A program made the translations under genes and the position numbers. From the NCBI RefSeq assembly GCF_014647375.1, contig NZ_BMPB01000007.1, forward strand, positions 62,001-126,000: a DNA stretch of 64,000 nucleotides, in the 5' to 3' direction. A model generated the notes under the pieces. The model was given only the letters and a program-made list of their open reading frames with translations. It had not been told where the DNA came from and made no database searches. Positions 17,685-27,246 of the stretch are shown here, piece after piece (position 1 is the first letter of the stretch; every line of letters starts with the position of its first letter). The stretch is from Parabacteroides faecis (lineage in GTDB: Bacteria; Bacteroidota; Bacteroidia; Bacteroidales; Tannerellaceae).

Positions 17685-17797
17685 GGGAAAAGGCTTTTAC
17701 AAATTACAGTGAATGATATCTGCAAATATAATCATTAATTATAAATCAGGCATCACCCCTCTCAGGTATGCATCTATCCCATACAAAGATGAAAACA

Positions 17798-18307
17798 TTA
17801 TTCTTCCGACAAACTGAACTCCTTATTAGAAAATAATTCGGCCAATCCCGATATCTGCTTCAAACGCAATATTTCATCTTTATCCATTCCTATATTACGT
17901 TGTATCCAGGCATCGGACATACCACATTTGGAAAGTTCGGAGACTATATGACTCATCAACTCGATATTATGGGTGCCGCGTGCCCTGTTATGGCGAATCG
18001 TCGATGCCATTCTATTGGACAGATCTTTTTCTATGACAGTAACGGGAAGCATTCCGTGTTCACGTTCATATATACGTTTCGACGTTTTCATGACCATATA
18101 ACGGTGATAACCGTCAACCAATTCATACATATCTTTCTCCGGTACGTAATAGCATACGCAAGGTGAGGTGAAGCCATCTTCCCAGATGGAGACTTCCAGT
18201 AATTGCATTTCCGGGGGAGCAACCACATTGGGGTTATAGCTGTTAGCCATTACTTTTTCAACCGGAACAGGTCTTACTTTGTAGACAGGGCTAGTATATT
18301 CCTCCAT
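17798..18307 (-). CDS. ParB/sulfiredoxin-like protein, IbrB-like
   Basis: The ATG at 18307 (MEEYTSPVYKV) is preferred because it starts the conserved domain; an in-frame start lies at 18358. The 169-residue product has a ParB N-terminal-like domain: PVEKVMANSYNPN, the ELVDGYHRYMVM motif (cf. GxxR/H box) and IRHNRARG. It overlaps the DUF3440 gene by 17 bp. This pairing is that of IbrA/IbrB, known from Escherichia coli as activators of prophage-borne genes. The biochemical role is unresolved; no chromosome-partition role is suggested, since no ParA is present. Confidence 0.78.
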   Translation of the reverse strand: MEEYTSPVYKVRPVPVEKVMANSYNPNVVAPPEMQLLEVSIWEDGFTSPCVCYYVPEKDMYELVDGYHRYMVMKTSKRIYEREHGMLPVTVIEKDLSNRMASTIRHNRARGTHNIELMSHIVSELSKCGMSDAWIQRNIGMDKDEILRLKQISGLAELFSNKEFSLSEE

Positions 18308-19595
18308 ATAATTCAGAGTTATAAAGTTGTAAAATATTTTCCTTTTGCTTTCTCTCATGAATATTCAATGAGAATCCCATATATTTACAATAGTAATCGT
18401 TTTTCAGAATACAGATACAAACCCGTTTATAGGTCGGCAGTTCCTTAAATTCCGGAATATCGATATCATCCAGATATTCCATACGGACCGGTTTCTTTTT
18501 TGTCTTATAATTCGTGCTGTCTTCCACCCGGATAGGGATCCCGATCTGTTGCAGTTTCTCGATCGTTTCCTCTGCAAGGCATCCTCCTTTATCCCGCCAG
18601 AATTTTATGCTGACAGACAACTTCTGTAAATAACCGTTACGCGTCTTATCTGGCAATGTTTTTAACAGGAATTCCATATAAGACTTCCAGGTCATTCCTT
18701 TAGGCAACTTGACCGATTGCCATCCCAAAGCGGAAGTGCCGCCATATAATCCGGCAAAACCGACACCGTTGACCCGTCCGATCATCTTTCCCCACATATC
18801 GGGATCTATCGCCCGGTATAGTTTCAGGCTAGCCAGCGCCTGGGAAATAAAAGGACTTGCTACCCGCTGTTTTTCAAGAGGCACTCCGGCTTGATAATAC
18901 AGGTCGTACAAATGATTATAATCCCATTGAAACTTACCGTTGGCAATCCATATATCTTTCGTTTTCCAATCAAAGATAGGATAAGCGTTATAGACACGAG
19001 GCATTACCTGATGAACCCATTTCAAACGCCGATAGGTCTGTACCTTACTTTTTATATGGATAGCCCTCCATCTGTTGAAGCTCTCCTGAGTACGTATCCC
19101 GATCAAACAGCAAGTTCTTCCAGCCTGCTTTTTCTCATGCAGCCATCCTGCAAACAACAACTGAAACTGATAATCCCACATATCTTCATTATAGAATGGA
19201 AAATCTTCAGCTTTCAAAGAGTTTTCAGGCATTTTGTTTACCCAGATATTTTGCTGTAGCTTATCCCAGGGACGCCAATAGTTCTGGAACATCGAGGTAC
19301 AGGTCGGTACTTTGAAGGGAACACAAACTCTATATATTTCCAAAATATCCGCATTAGAAGCCAGTGTCCGGTCTACATAAGATGTCGTTTCCTGGTACTG
19401 CACCTCATAATCCATATGAAATACACCCAGTTTTCGCTTCAACCGGTGTTCACGTATATAGTCGATACACAAATTCAACAGCACACCGCTGTCTTTACCA
19501 CCGGAAAAGGACACATATATATTATCGAAGTCGGAAAATATCTTATCCAACCGCGCTTGTACTGCTTCGTAAACATTTATCTTTTCTCTCATCAT
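18291..19595 (-). CDS. DUF3440 PAPS-reductase-like protein, IbrA-like
   Basis: The 434-residue product has a PP-loop ATP-pyrophosphatase motif SGGKDS (31-36) of the PAPS reductase/DndC type, the DUF3440 core (LIGIRTQESFNRWRAI, then YPIFDWKTKDIW) and a C-terminal extension. Family members adenylate or activate a substrate with ATP; the substrate of DUF3440 proteins is unknown. The start overlaps the GNAT-like gene by 53 bp and the end overlaps the IbrB-like gene by 17 bp, so the three are one coupled operon. Confidence 0.85.
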   Translation of the reverse strand: MMREKINVYEAVQARLDKIFSDFDNIYVSFSGGKDSGVLLNLCIDYIREHRLKRKLGVFHMDYEVQYQETTSYVDRTLASNADILEIYRVCVPFKVPTCTSMFQNYWRPWDKLQQNIWVNKMPENSLKAEDFPFYNEDMWDYQFQLLFAGWLHEKKQAGRTCCLIGIRTQESFNRWRAIHIKSKVQTYRRLKWVHQVMPRVYNAYPIFDWKTKDIWIANGKFQWDYNHLYDLYYQAGVPLEKQRVASPFISQALASLKLYRAIDPDMWGKMIGRVNGVGFAGLYGGTSALGWQSVKLPKGMTWKSYMEFLLKTLPDKTRNGYLQKLSVSIKFWRDKGGCLAEETIEKLQQIGIPIRVEDSTNYKTKKKPVRMEYLDDIDIPEFKELPTYKRVCICILKNDYYCKYMGFSLNIHERKQKENILQLYNSELYGGIY

Positions 19596-19986
19596 CGCAT
19601 CTATATTCCATTTTAATATATAGTTTCCACTTTTGAGTTACAAAAAAATGATTTGAAGCAAAAATATCTTCATGCCGGGTATGAACGACGGCCCGTATGA
19701 TTGAAGTGCTTTTGAAATGCTCCAGAACAGCATCGATCAGGGATGACATCGTTTTATTGTCCTCTCCTCTCACATAATAGTTATTGATAACTACGCAGGT
19801 ACTTTTGATCTCAACAGGTATAAAGCCTGTAACCATGTCTCCTTCAATGGCGACGAACCATAAATAGTGTTTAGAAGTTTTGAATGGGTAATTATTATTT
19901 TGCCGCAGCACACTACAGTTCATCACCAGTGGAGCGACCAGTTCGTATAGCCTCGGGGCAATTCCGGATAATACTTCTATACTCAT
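19543..19986 (-). CDS. Small GNAT-like protein, first gene of the IbrA/IbrB-like operon
   Basis: The 147-residue product is not clearly recognised. The segment VINNYYVRGEDNKTMSSLI followed by IIRAVVHTRHEDIF resembles the acetyl-CoA-binding core of GNAT acetyltransferases, but the R/Q-x-x-G-x-G/A motif is degenerate (VRGEDNKT). It overlaps the next gene by 53 bp in another frame, so the C-terminal tail (about 18 charged residues) may be of low constraint. A possible -7 (TAATTTTG, minus strand) lies at 20026-20033. Context suggests it works with the DUF3440/ParB pair. Confidence 0.55.
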   Translation of the reverse strand: MSIEVLSGIAPRLYELVAPLVMNCSVLRQNNNYPFKTSKHYLWFVAIEGDMVTGFIPVEIKSTCVVINNYYVRGEDNKTMSSLIDAVLEHFKSTSIIRAVVHTRHEDIFASNHFFVTQKWKLYIKMEYRCDDERKDKCLRSSTSAVG

Positions 19987-20225
19987 ATTCCAAAGAGACT
20001 AGGACAACAAAAATCTTTTGAAATACAAAATTAAACAAAATACTGTTCCAGGTTCATTATTTGCAAATGTTTTAACTTTAAATAGCGAGCTTCACCCTTT
20101 AATTTTCAAAAGTAGCAGAAAATAAAACATATTATCATCCCAACAAGATACGTCACAAAAAGTTTGTCATTCGGGACAACAAGATCATCCTACCTTTTGT
20201 TATTCAATTAGAAAAACGAAAGATC

Positions 20226-20690
20226 ATGAGAAAAGCATTGAATATTATTATCCCTATCCTGATTTGTTTCCTGGTAGGACTTTCCGCCAGTTATTTTCAA
20301 GCTGACGCAATAAAGAACTGGTATCCGACTCTTATAAAACCGGTATTAACTCCTCCAAACATCACCTTTCCTATTGCCTGGAGTATTATTTATCTATGTA
20401 TGGGATTATCTATCGGATCAATGATCAATTCAGGGAGTGAACGAACAAGGTTTTTCATTAAAGCTTTTATCTTCCAACTTTTCTTCAATTTCACATGGAG
20501 CATCGGTTTCTTCTATTTTCAGAATCCGCTTATCGGCTTCCTGAATATCATATTGCTCGATATCTTCGTGATTAATTACACCTTAAAAAGTTATCCTGTC
20601 AACAAAGTTAGTTCACTACTCTTCATTCCCTATCTAATATGGCTACTGTTTGCAACTTATTTGAATGGGTATATTTTGATGTATAATTGA
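20226..20690 (+). CDS. tspO: TspO/MBR family membrane protein
   Basis: The 154-residue protein has five transmembrane helices and the family's signatures: SYFQADAIKNWYPTLIKP, PPNITFPIAWSIIYLCMG and FNFTWSIGFFYFQNP. TspO proteins bind porphyrins and cholesterol-like ligands and are implicated in stress regulation. It is a single gene divergent from the IbrA/IbrB-like operon across 239 bp and convergent with the nuclease gene, 27 bp away. A TACCTTTTG sequence about 30 bp upstream resembles a -7 element. Confidence 0.93.
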   Translation: MRKALNIIIPILICFLVGLSASYFQADAIKNWYPTLIKPVLTPPNITFPIAWSIIYLCMGLSIGSMINSGSERTRFFIKAFIFQLFFNFTWSIGFFYFQNPLIGFLNIILLDIFVINYTLKSYPVNKVSSLLFIPYLIWLLFATYLNGYILMYN

Positions 20691-20717
20691 TTAGCAAGAA
20701 CCCAGATAAAAGGACCC

Positions 20718-21782
20718 TTATTTATATTGTTCTTCGATCAACTTCTTCAAAGTCTCTTTACTTGGCAATATAGTCTGATATTTACTTGCAAAAATTTGAT
20801 TATTTTCTTTTGGAAGAGTAATTTCGACCATCGCATCACTTTTATCAGCACACAAAAGAATGCCAATAGTAGGACTTTCATCTTCTAATTTGACAAAACG
20901 ATCATAATAATTGACATACATCTGCATTTGTCCCAAATCCTGATGTTTCAGCATTCCTCGTTTTAGGTCAATTAAAACAAAAGCGCGAAGTAAACGATTA
21001 TAAAAGACAAGATCCACCCGGAAATGTTGTTCATCAAAAGTGAAACGAACTTGCCTTCCAACAAAAGTAAAACCTTTTCCCAATTCCAACAAAAATATTT
21101 GCAAATTATCAATAAGTCGTTGTTCCAATTCACTTTCATTATATTGGGGAAGTTCCGGTAATCCAATAAACTCTAAAACATACGGATCTTTTATAACATC
21201 TTGCGGATTCTCTATAAGTTGTCCTTTCTCAGACAAGGATTGCACGGCCTCTTTATCACGACTCAAAACCAAACGTTCATAAAGAGAAGAATCATATTGC
21301 CGCTCTAGTTCACGCAGGCTCCAATTATTATTTATTGCTTCTATTTCATAGAAATTACGTTCTTCCGGATTAGTTATACGCATTAGTTTTAGATAATGAG
21401 ACCAACTAAGTGAAAAATTAAACTCATGAGTTACAATCTGATTATTTTCAGATTTTCTAGACAGTGTCTGGAAAATTCGAGAAGAGTACATCTTGTAAAG
21501 TTGTCTCATATTTGCAAGGTTCTGTGGAGAAAATCCTTTTCCAAATCTGGCTGTCAGATGAATAGATAGATTTTCTAATAGTTTTTTACCATATTCAGCT
21601 CTTTCCTCTCCGTTCTGCTCTTCTTCTACGATCACTCTTCCTATCTCAAAATAGGTATAGACCATAGTCGTATTAACAGCAGAAACCACCCGCTTACGAG
21701 CTTCCGTTATCAATGCTTCTATGCGTTCAACCAATGAATTATTACCTGAAAGCTCTTGAATAAAATAAGTGTCGGTTTTCAT
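20718..21782 (-). CDS. PDDEXK nuclease-domain protein (YhcG/DUF1016 family)
   Basis: The 354-residue product has the DUF1016 N-terminal region (ARKRVVSAVNTTMVYTYFEIG, then FSPQNLANMRQLY) and a C-terminal PDDEXK-type nuclease domain: FRVDLVFYNRLL and VLIDLKRG give the D-(x)n-D-x-K core. These proteins are common in accessory regions and often accompany restriction or defence genes; none is adjacent here. It is a single gene. Nuclease activity is inferred from family. Confidence 0.85.
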   Translation of the reverse strand: MKTDTYFIQELSGNNSLVERIEALITEARKRVVSAVNTTMVYTYFEIGRVIVEEEQNGEERAEYGKKLLENLSIHLTARFGKGFSPQNLANMRQLYKMYSSRIFQTLSRKSENNQIVTHEFNFSLSWSHYLKLMRITNPEERNFYEIEAINNNWSLRELERQYDSSLYERLVLSRDKEAVQSLSEKGQLIENPQDVIKDPYVLEFIGLPELPQYNESELEQRLIDNLQIFLLELGKGFTFVGRQVRFTFDEQHFRVDLVFYNRLLRAFVLIDLKRGMLKHQDLGQMQMYVNYYDRFVKLEDESPTIGILLCADKSDAMVEITLPKENNQIFASKYQTILPSKETLKKLIEEQYK

Positions 21783-21816
21783 GCTAAGATTTTTTAATTA
21801 AATATATATTACCCTA

Positions 21817-23136
21817 TCAATCCAAATTATAAAGTTTCAACTTATTATACAACGTTTTCCGATCGATTCCCAATAGTTGGGCGGCACGGGTTTTATTGTT
21901 GCCGGATTCCTGGAGGGCACGTTTGATCAATTCGCTTTCGTGAGCTTCGTCTTTCAAGAGGATGCGGGTGTCTTTTGCAGGGGCATCCGTTAGTTCTTCA
22001 GGAAGTTCATGACGCGTAATATAACGTCCTGTGGCCAGAAGTGTTGCATATTTGATGACATTCTTCATCTGACGCAGGTTTCCCGGCCATGAATAAGACT
22101 GGAAAAGTCGGATCGTCTCGTTATCGAAACCGATAATATCTTTCTGTAATTCCGCATTTGCCTGGTCAAGGAAATTATTAGCAAAAAGCAATAAGTCCTC
22201 TTTACGTTCTTTCAGGTCCGGAATACGAACCGTAAATTCGTTGATACGGTGATAAAGGTCTTCGCGAAAATCACCTTTCTCTATTGCAGTACGCAGATTC
22301 TCATTCGTTGCCGAAATTAACCGTACATTAATAGCTATTTCATCGTTCGTTCCAATCGGTTTTATTTTACGCTCCTGCAGGGCACGAAGCAACTGTACTT
22401 GTACCTCATAAGTCAGGTTACCTATTTCATCCAGAAAAATCGTACCGCCTTGTGCCGCCACAAATGCACCGGTTTTATTATCTATCGCCCCGGTAAACGA
22501 ACCTTTCACATGGCCGAAAAACTCGGATGCAGCCAAATCTTTCGGGATAGCACCGCAATCTACAGCGATAAACGGCGCTTTACTACGGTTACTCTGCTCG
22601 TGAATACGACGGGCAATATATTCTTTTCCAGTACCACTCGCCCCCGTTATCAACACGGACATATCCGTCGGAGCCACCAGACGAACATGGTCGAATAACT
22701 GTCGGGCAGCAGGACTTTGACCTTCAATATAAGTATTACTCTCCAATGATTTTGCAGCCGGACGATGTTCTGCCGGTACCGTTTTTATCAATTCACGTAT
22801 CTTTCCCAATAATTCTTCCGGATTCAACGGTTTGGCTATATAGTCAGAAGCACCCAGCTTGATTGCCTGAACAGCCGTTTGTATTTCTGCATAGCTTGTC
22901 ATCATGATCAGCGGCAAAGAGGTCTGTTTCTCTTTTACCCATTTCAACAGATCGATCCCGTCGCCATCCGGTAAACGCAAATCGGACAGGATAAGATCGT
23001 AACCTCCGTTTTCTATCTGACGCTTTGCATCTGAAACAGAGCTAAATGTTTTTACTTCGAAGCCCTTTTTACCCAACCAGGTCTTTAGCATCAAAGAAAA
23101 AGTTATATCATCTTCTACTATAAGAATCGACGGCAT
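21817..23136 (-). CDS. Sigma-54-dependent response regulator (NtrC/AtoC type)
   Basis: The 439-residue product has an N-terminal receiver (EDD pocket, phospho-acceptor in LILSDLRLP), an AAA+ sigma-54 interaction domain with Walker A GASGTGKE and the sigma-54 contact loop GSFTGA (usual form GAFTGA), and a C-terminal Fis-type helix-turn-helix ending LLGIDRKTLYNKLKLY. It activates sigma-54 promoters after phosphorylation. No kinase gene is directly adjacent; the hybrid kinase at 24729-27212 is the nearest candidate partner. A TATCTTTG -7-like element lies at 23161-23168. Confidence 0.92.
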   Translation of the reverse strand: MPSILIVEDDITFSLMLKTWLGKKGFEVKTFSSVSDAKRQIENGGYDLILSDLRLPDGDGIDLLKWVKEKQTSLPLIMMTSYAEIQTAVQAIKLGASDYIAKPLNPEELLGKIRELIKTVPAEHRPAAKSLESNTYIEGQSPAARQLFDHVRLVAPTDMSVLITGASGTGKEYIARRIHEQSNRSKAPFIAVDCGAIPKDLAASEFFGHVKGSFTGAIDNKTGAFVAAQGGTIFLDEIGNLTYEVQVQLLRALQERKIKPIGTNDEIAINVRLISATNENLRTAIEKGDFREDLYHRINEFTVRIPDLKERKEDLLLFANNFLDQANAELQKDIIGFDNETIRLFQSYSWPGNLRQMKNVIKYATLLATGRYITRHELPEELTDAPAKDTRILLKDEAHESELIKRALQESGNNKTRAAQLLGIDRKTLYNKLKLYNLD

Positions 23137-23185
23137 ACATTATTAGATTAAAACCTCTGACAAAGATATATATTTTAACGGAAAA

Positions 23186-24361
23186 TCAGGAACAAATCCA
23201 AGTCGCTTTACGCCATGCTCCTTCGAACGGCCCCTGTTTATGATTCTTTAACCACCAATGACAGAAGCCTAACTGAAGGATGAACAACAACACTCCTACT
23301 CCGAAACTGGCAGTGACACCCAGGTATTTATACAATCCCAGACCATAACCGAAATAGATAAACGAACCTATGATCGACTGGCTCAGATAATTAGTCAAGC
23401 TCATCTTTCCATAAGGAACTAATCCATATAAAATTTTATGGGAAGTTGCCTGTTGCCACAGAAAAACAAAGACAGAAACCAGAACACACATGAATGAAAA
23501 GTTACGGAAAGAGGATACAATCGTATTCATCGGAGTAAGCATGCTCCTGTTCGTCAATAAATCCGGCAACGACAAAGACAAATAATACAGAGGGATGAAA
23601 CAAATAAGACCGATCAAAAAGGTTCGTTGCCAAAAAGTACGGTGTTCCGCAAGATTCACAAACAACTGTTTACGTCCGATCAACATACCCAACATGAACA
23701 AAGATGCAGTCTGGAAAAAGCGTCCGTAGCTCCAGCCCCATAGAATGCTGAACAGTTGGCCATCCCATAAATTCGATTTGACCATCTCCCAAAAATCAGG
23801 CTGGCTGAGGAATGGATACATTTTTCTGTGATGCACCAGCCATTGCTCGGCCGAAGCCATATAATCAGGATGCAGCATTGCATAAAAGAATTTACCCCAT
23901 TCCACAGGCTGAAGCATCAGGATAACGGCAACAATTAATACAGCACGATCACTCCAGCGGCAAACAAGAATGAGTACGACACCGATTATTGCATAAAGGA
24001 CAAGTATATCTCCCGGAAAGAAAGCCCCGTTGAAGCAACCTATAACAAACAATAAACAGAGCCGCCACAGAAAACGCAAACGGAAATCCTTGCCTTTCCT
24101 GGCCTGGTTATTATACTGAATAAAAAAGCTGAACCCGAACAATAAAGAGAAGATCGCATAGGCCTTCCCTCCAAAAAGGAAAAACAGTGTGTCCCAGACT
24201 CCTTTATCCAGGCTTTTCATAAAATCAGAAGTGACTTCCGGAAATTCGTAGAAATTAAAATGTTCGATATTATGTAAAAACATAATCGCCATAACGGCGA
24301 ATCCTCTTAATGCGTCAACAACTTCAATGCGTGGTGACTTGAGTGGCATTTCGTGCTCCAT
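23186..24361 (-). CDS. DUF418 / YeiB-like multi-pass membrane protein
   Basis: The ATG at 24361 (MEHEMPLKSPRIEVVDALRG) is preferred over an in-frame start at 24403. The 391-residue product has about ten hydrophobic segments, the acyltransferase-like start RIEVVDALRGFAVMAI and the DUF418 C-terminal YGLVPYGKMSLTNYLSQS. The family includes putative transport or acyltransferase-like envelope proteins without a settled role. It lies between the sigma-54 regulator and the hybrid kinase on the same strand. Confidence 0.85.
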   Translation of the reverse strand: MEHEMPLKSPRIEVVDALRGFAVMAIMFLHNIEHFNFYEFPEVTSDFMKSLDKGVWDTLFFLFGGKAYAIFSLLFGFSFFIQYNNQARKGKDFRLRFLWRLCLLFVIGCFNGAFFPGDILVLYAIIGVVLILVCRWSDRAVLIVAVILMLQPVEWGKFFYAMLHPDYMASAEQWLVHHRKMYPFLSQPDFWEMVKSNLWDGQLFSILWGWSYGRFFQTASLFMLGMLIGRKQLFVNLAEHRTFWQRTFLIGLICFIPLYYLSLSLPDLLTNRSMLTPMNTIVSSFRNFSFMCVLVSVFVFLWQQATSHKILYGLVPYGKMSLTNYLSQSIIGSFIYFGYGLGLYKYLGVTASFGVGVLLFILQLGFCHWWLKNHKQGPFEGAWRKATWICS

Positions 24362-24420
24362 GGTAAAATAGGTCTTTTTTAATATTGGGCACGAATTTAA
24401 CAAATAAACCTAACCAAACA

Positions 24421-24450
24421 AAAAAAGCATCCCCAACAGATGCCTTTTTT
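24421..24450 (-). terminator. Rho-independent terminator
   Basis: An A-run, GCATC, a seven-base loop, GATGC and a T-run form a symmetric hairpin able to end transcription from the hybrid kinase gene on the minus strand, 279 bp after its stop codon. The remaining 24451-24728 holds no gene that I can support. Confidence 0.65.
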
Positions 24451-24728
24451 GTTTCGCAGACTTAAATAGAATACTCAGAAATAATCTTTCTTTGTTTTAA
24501 ACGGCTTAAATGTAGAAACGTCCACTTACGATTCTGTAAATATGAATGCGAATACCGTGCCAGAATCCGTAAAAGGTCTTCGTCTATTTCATAAACTCTT
24601 ATAACTTAACAGAAAAGAGAGATAAAATGTTTTAGCTAACAAAAATATAACAAGGAAGACACTGGGGAACATAATACACAATTGGGGATTTTTTCTACAA
24701 ACCTGTTCCACAAAAAGGCTGTTATCAA

Positions 24729-27212
24729 CTAACAACTGCCGACTAGGCTCGCTGCCTGATCAATAATCTTTTTCACTTCGGCAATTACCTCTGAAAGCAA
24801 CGATTTCCATTCTTCTTCAGGCAATGTGGCAGCATTCTTCTCTATAGTTCGTAGCTTTTCAACCAGAGATGTTACACCCAGCATTGTGAACAAGGGAACC
24901 ATTTTATGAGATGTTTTTGCAGATAGTTCCCGATCGTTATCACGTAAAGAGTCTTCAAGCAGAGCATTACTCTTACCTGTTTCTTCAATAAATGTTTTCA
25001 GGATAGATACGGAAGCATCCCTGTCTTCACCGGCAAAAGCCGTCAGCGAATCAAAGTTGAAATCGGAAGTTACCACCAATTCCGTCGACAACAGTTTATT
25101 CAATAAAGAAATTAACTGGCGGGCAGTAAAAGGCTTATTCAGAAAACCGGTAAAACCGGATTCCAGATAATGGTCATGCTCATTCTCCACACTGGCGGAA
25201 AGTGCAATAACCGGGATCGAATCACTACCCGGAATGCCGGATTTACGTATGCTTTCCAACAACTGATAACCATCCATTCCCGGCATCTGAATGTCCGTAA
25301 TGACAGCATCGAAAGCGGTGTTCTGCAATAAAGAAACTACCGAGAGCGGATCGGTACAACAAGTTACTTCCACATGATTCTGCCGCAGATATTCTTCTGT
25401 AAGAGCCAACTGTAGCGGATCATCATCGACCAGCAGGCAATAAACTTCACGCCCGGCAAAAGACGGTCCGGACGGCTCCACCGCAATTTCTTCCTCCAGT
25501 GCAGGAAGAACCTGAACATCGGCCACAGTAAGCGGCAACTCGATGGTAAAGTCGCAACCCTGTCCGACTACACTCTTCAATGAAAGTTCTCCTCCCATCA
25601 ATGCCGTCATCTTCCGGGTGATAGATAAGCCCAATCCAAACCCTTCGGCTTTTTCAGTGGCAGAAAGACGGGTAAATTCTCCGAATATACGTTCCTGCTC
25701 TTCGGGAGGGATTCCCGGACCGGAATCACTTACCAGCACATTCAGCCGAGCACTGTTATCTGTTAAAGCAGTGATGGATATCACCATGACAACCCGTCCC
25801 TCACGTGTAAACTTAAGGGCATTCGACAACAAATTACCCACCACCTGGCGGATACGGATCGGATCTCCGATATATAACTTATCCGTCCCTTCTTCTTTCA
25901 GATTCAAGACAAATGTAAGATCCTTCGATTCGGCAATCGGCCGGAAACTGGTAAATATCTCATTGAACAAGGCCGACACGCTGAATGGAACTCGCTGTAT
26001 CTCCATTTTCCCCGATTCAAGCCGGTGAAAATCCAGCAGGTCATTGACCAGTGACAAGATATGACTGGAAGAACCGGACATATTTTCCAGATAATACTGC
26101 TGCCGTTCGTCCGGATGCCTTTTCAGCAAAAGATCTATATATCCGATGATGGAAGAGAGCGGAGCCCTGATATCATGGCTGATCGTCAACATCATCTTTT
26201 CCCGGCTATGCAACAGGTCTTCGGCATACTGCTTCGCCTTCTCCAATTGCATTCTGTAATATTTACTTTTCGAGACATCACGGGTGATCATAAAGATAAA
26301 GATGATCACAATAATGACAGAGACGACGGCAATACCGGCAATCAGCAAAGATGTTTCACGCAAAATCAACTGTTTGTTCTGCATACGTTCCAGCGAAGCG
26401 TTCACCTCTTCTTCTTCGATATCACGTAATATCTGGTTGATCTTACGGGTAACTATACTATTATTATACCTCAGATTGGCAGCGCGTTCCAGTAACTGAT
26501 CCGCCAACAGTTTACGTTGTCCCGCAACACTATCCTGCAGGCTTTTCAGCACACTGGCAATCGTATCCGAAGGATTATAAGCGTTCACCAGGGTATCCGT
26601 CACGATCTGGCGGGTTGTATTGACGATAATACTCGTATCTTCACGGCTGGGAGAGAAAGCATCTGCCAGACGGCGGAAAAAACCGCGCGGCTTCTTTTGG
26701 GAAAAGATGGTATCCTGCTTGACTACCACATGTTCTTTTATCTCCTTTTGCTCGATGAATGTATCCTGTTCGGCTATCACCTTTTCGATATTGATCGTAT
26801 AAAGATGTTCCGTATTCGTTTCTTTCCAGGTTTCCAGCAAACGTCGGGTATTCAACCGTTTCTGCCTTAACAGCATATCGATCGTATCGATCTTCAATAA
26901 TTGAACTGAGTCGGTGATCAGGACACGCAGTGAATCCATATTGCTGTGAGCCTTATTCAATGTCCGGTTAAAGTGATTTACATCATTCTGAGGCATACCG
27001 ACCAACTGCCCCAATGCCTCACTTTCATAAAGCAGTGATAACGTATTTGTTACAAGGTAAACTTTCTGGCGGGCTTTTCCGTCCGGTTCTTCTTCACCGG
27101 CCACCTGTTCGATGATCCGATAGATATATACGACAGAGCAGATCGCTATTGCAATCAACAACAAATATCCCAGAATAACCTTAAGGGTAATATGTCCACT
27201 TTGTTCTGCCAT
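24729..27212 (-). CDS. Hybrid sensor histidine kinase with receiver and HPt domains
   Basis: The 827-residue inner-membrane protein has transmembrane helices at about 11-31 and 288-309 around a large, mainly helical periplasmic sensor. HisKA follows with His346 in TISHDIRAP, then HATPase (DSGPGIP, GFGLGLSI), a receiver (VDDDP pocket, DIQMPGMDGY) and a C-terminal HPt with TSHKM. This makes a complete phosphorelay able to pass phosphate to a separate regulator, plausibly the sigma-54 regulator at 21817-23136. The predicted promoter (27217-27246) ends five bases before the ATG. Confidence 0.92.
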   Translation of the reverse strand: MAEQSGHITLKVILGYLLLIAIAICSVVYIYRIIEQVAGEEEPDGKARQKVYLVTNTLSLLYESEALGQLVGMPQNDVNHFNRTLNKAHSNMDSLRVLITDSVQLLKIDTIDMLLRQKRLNTRRLLETWKETNTEHLYTINIEKVIAEQDTFIEQKEIKEHVVVKQDTIFSQKKPRGFFRRLADAFSPSREDTSIIVNTTRQIVTDTLVNAYNPSDTIASVLKSLQDSVAGQRKLLADQLLERAANLRYNNSIVTRKINQILRDIEEEEVNASLERMQNKQLILRETSLLIAGIAVVSVIIVIIFIFMITRDVSKSKYYRMQLEKAKQYAEDLLHSREKMMLTISHDIRAPLSSIIGYIDLLLKRHPDERQQYYLENMSGSSSHILSLVNDLLDFHRLESGKMEIQRVPFSVSALFNEIFTSFRPIAESKDLTFVLNLKEEGTDKLYIGDPIRIRQVVGNLLSNALKFTREGRVVMVISITALTDNSARLNVLVSDSGPGIPPEEQERIFGEFTRLSATEKAEGFGLGLSITRKMTALMGGELSLKSVVGQGCDFTIELPLTVADVQVLPALEEEIAVEPSGPSFAGREVYCLLVDDDPLQLALTEEYLRQNHVEVTCCTDPLSVVSLLQNTAFDAVITDIQMPGMDGYQLLESIRKSGIPGSDSIPVIALSASVENEHDHYLESGFTGFLNKPFTARQLISLLNKLLSTELVVTSDFNFDSLTAFAGEDRDASVSILKTFIEETGKSNALLEDSLRDNDRELSAKTSHKMVPLFTMLGVTSLVEKLRTIEKNAATLPEEEWKSLLSEVIAEVKKIIDQAASLVGSC

Positions 27213-27216
27213 AAAA

Positions 27217-27246
27217 CAAAGGTAGAAGTTTATCTCAAAAAATCAA
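27217..27246 (-). promoter_or_regulatory. Promoter of the hybrid kinase gene, possibly leaderless
   Basis: On the minus strand TTG (27244-27246), a 19-bp spacer and TACCTTTG (27217-27224) fit the Bacteroidota consensus. Only four bases (TTTT) separate the -7 element from the ATG at 27212, so the transcript would start at or next to the start codon. Confidence 0.5.

Noticed and set aside
20718-21782. Defence island around the YhcG-type nuclease
   Set aside because: Only a single nuclease gene is present between tspO and a response regulator; no restriction, methylase or other defence genes are adjacent.
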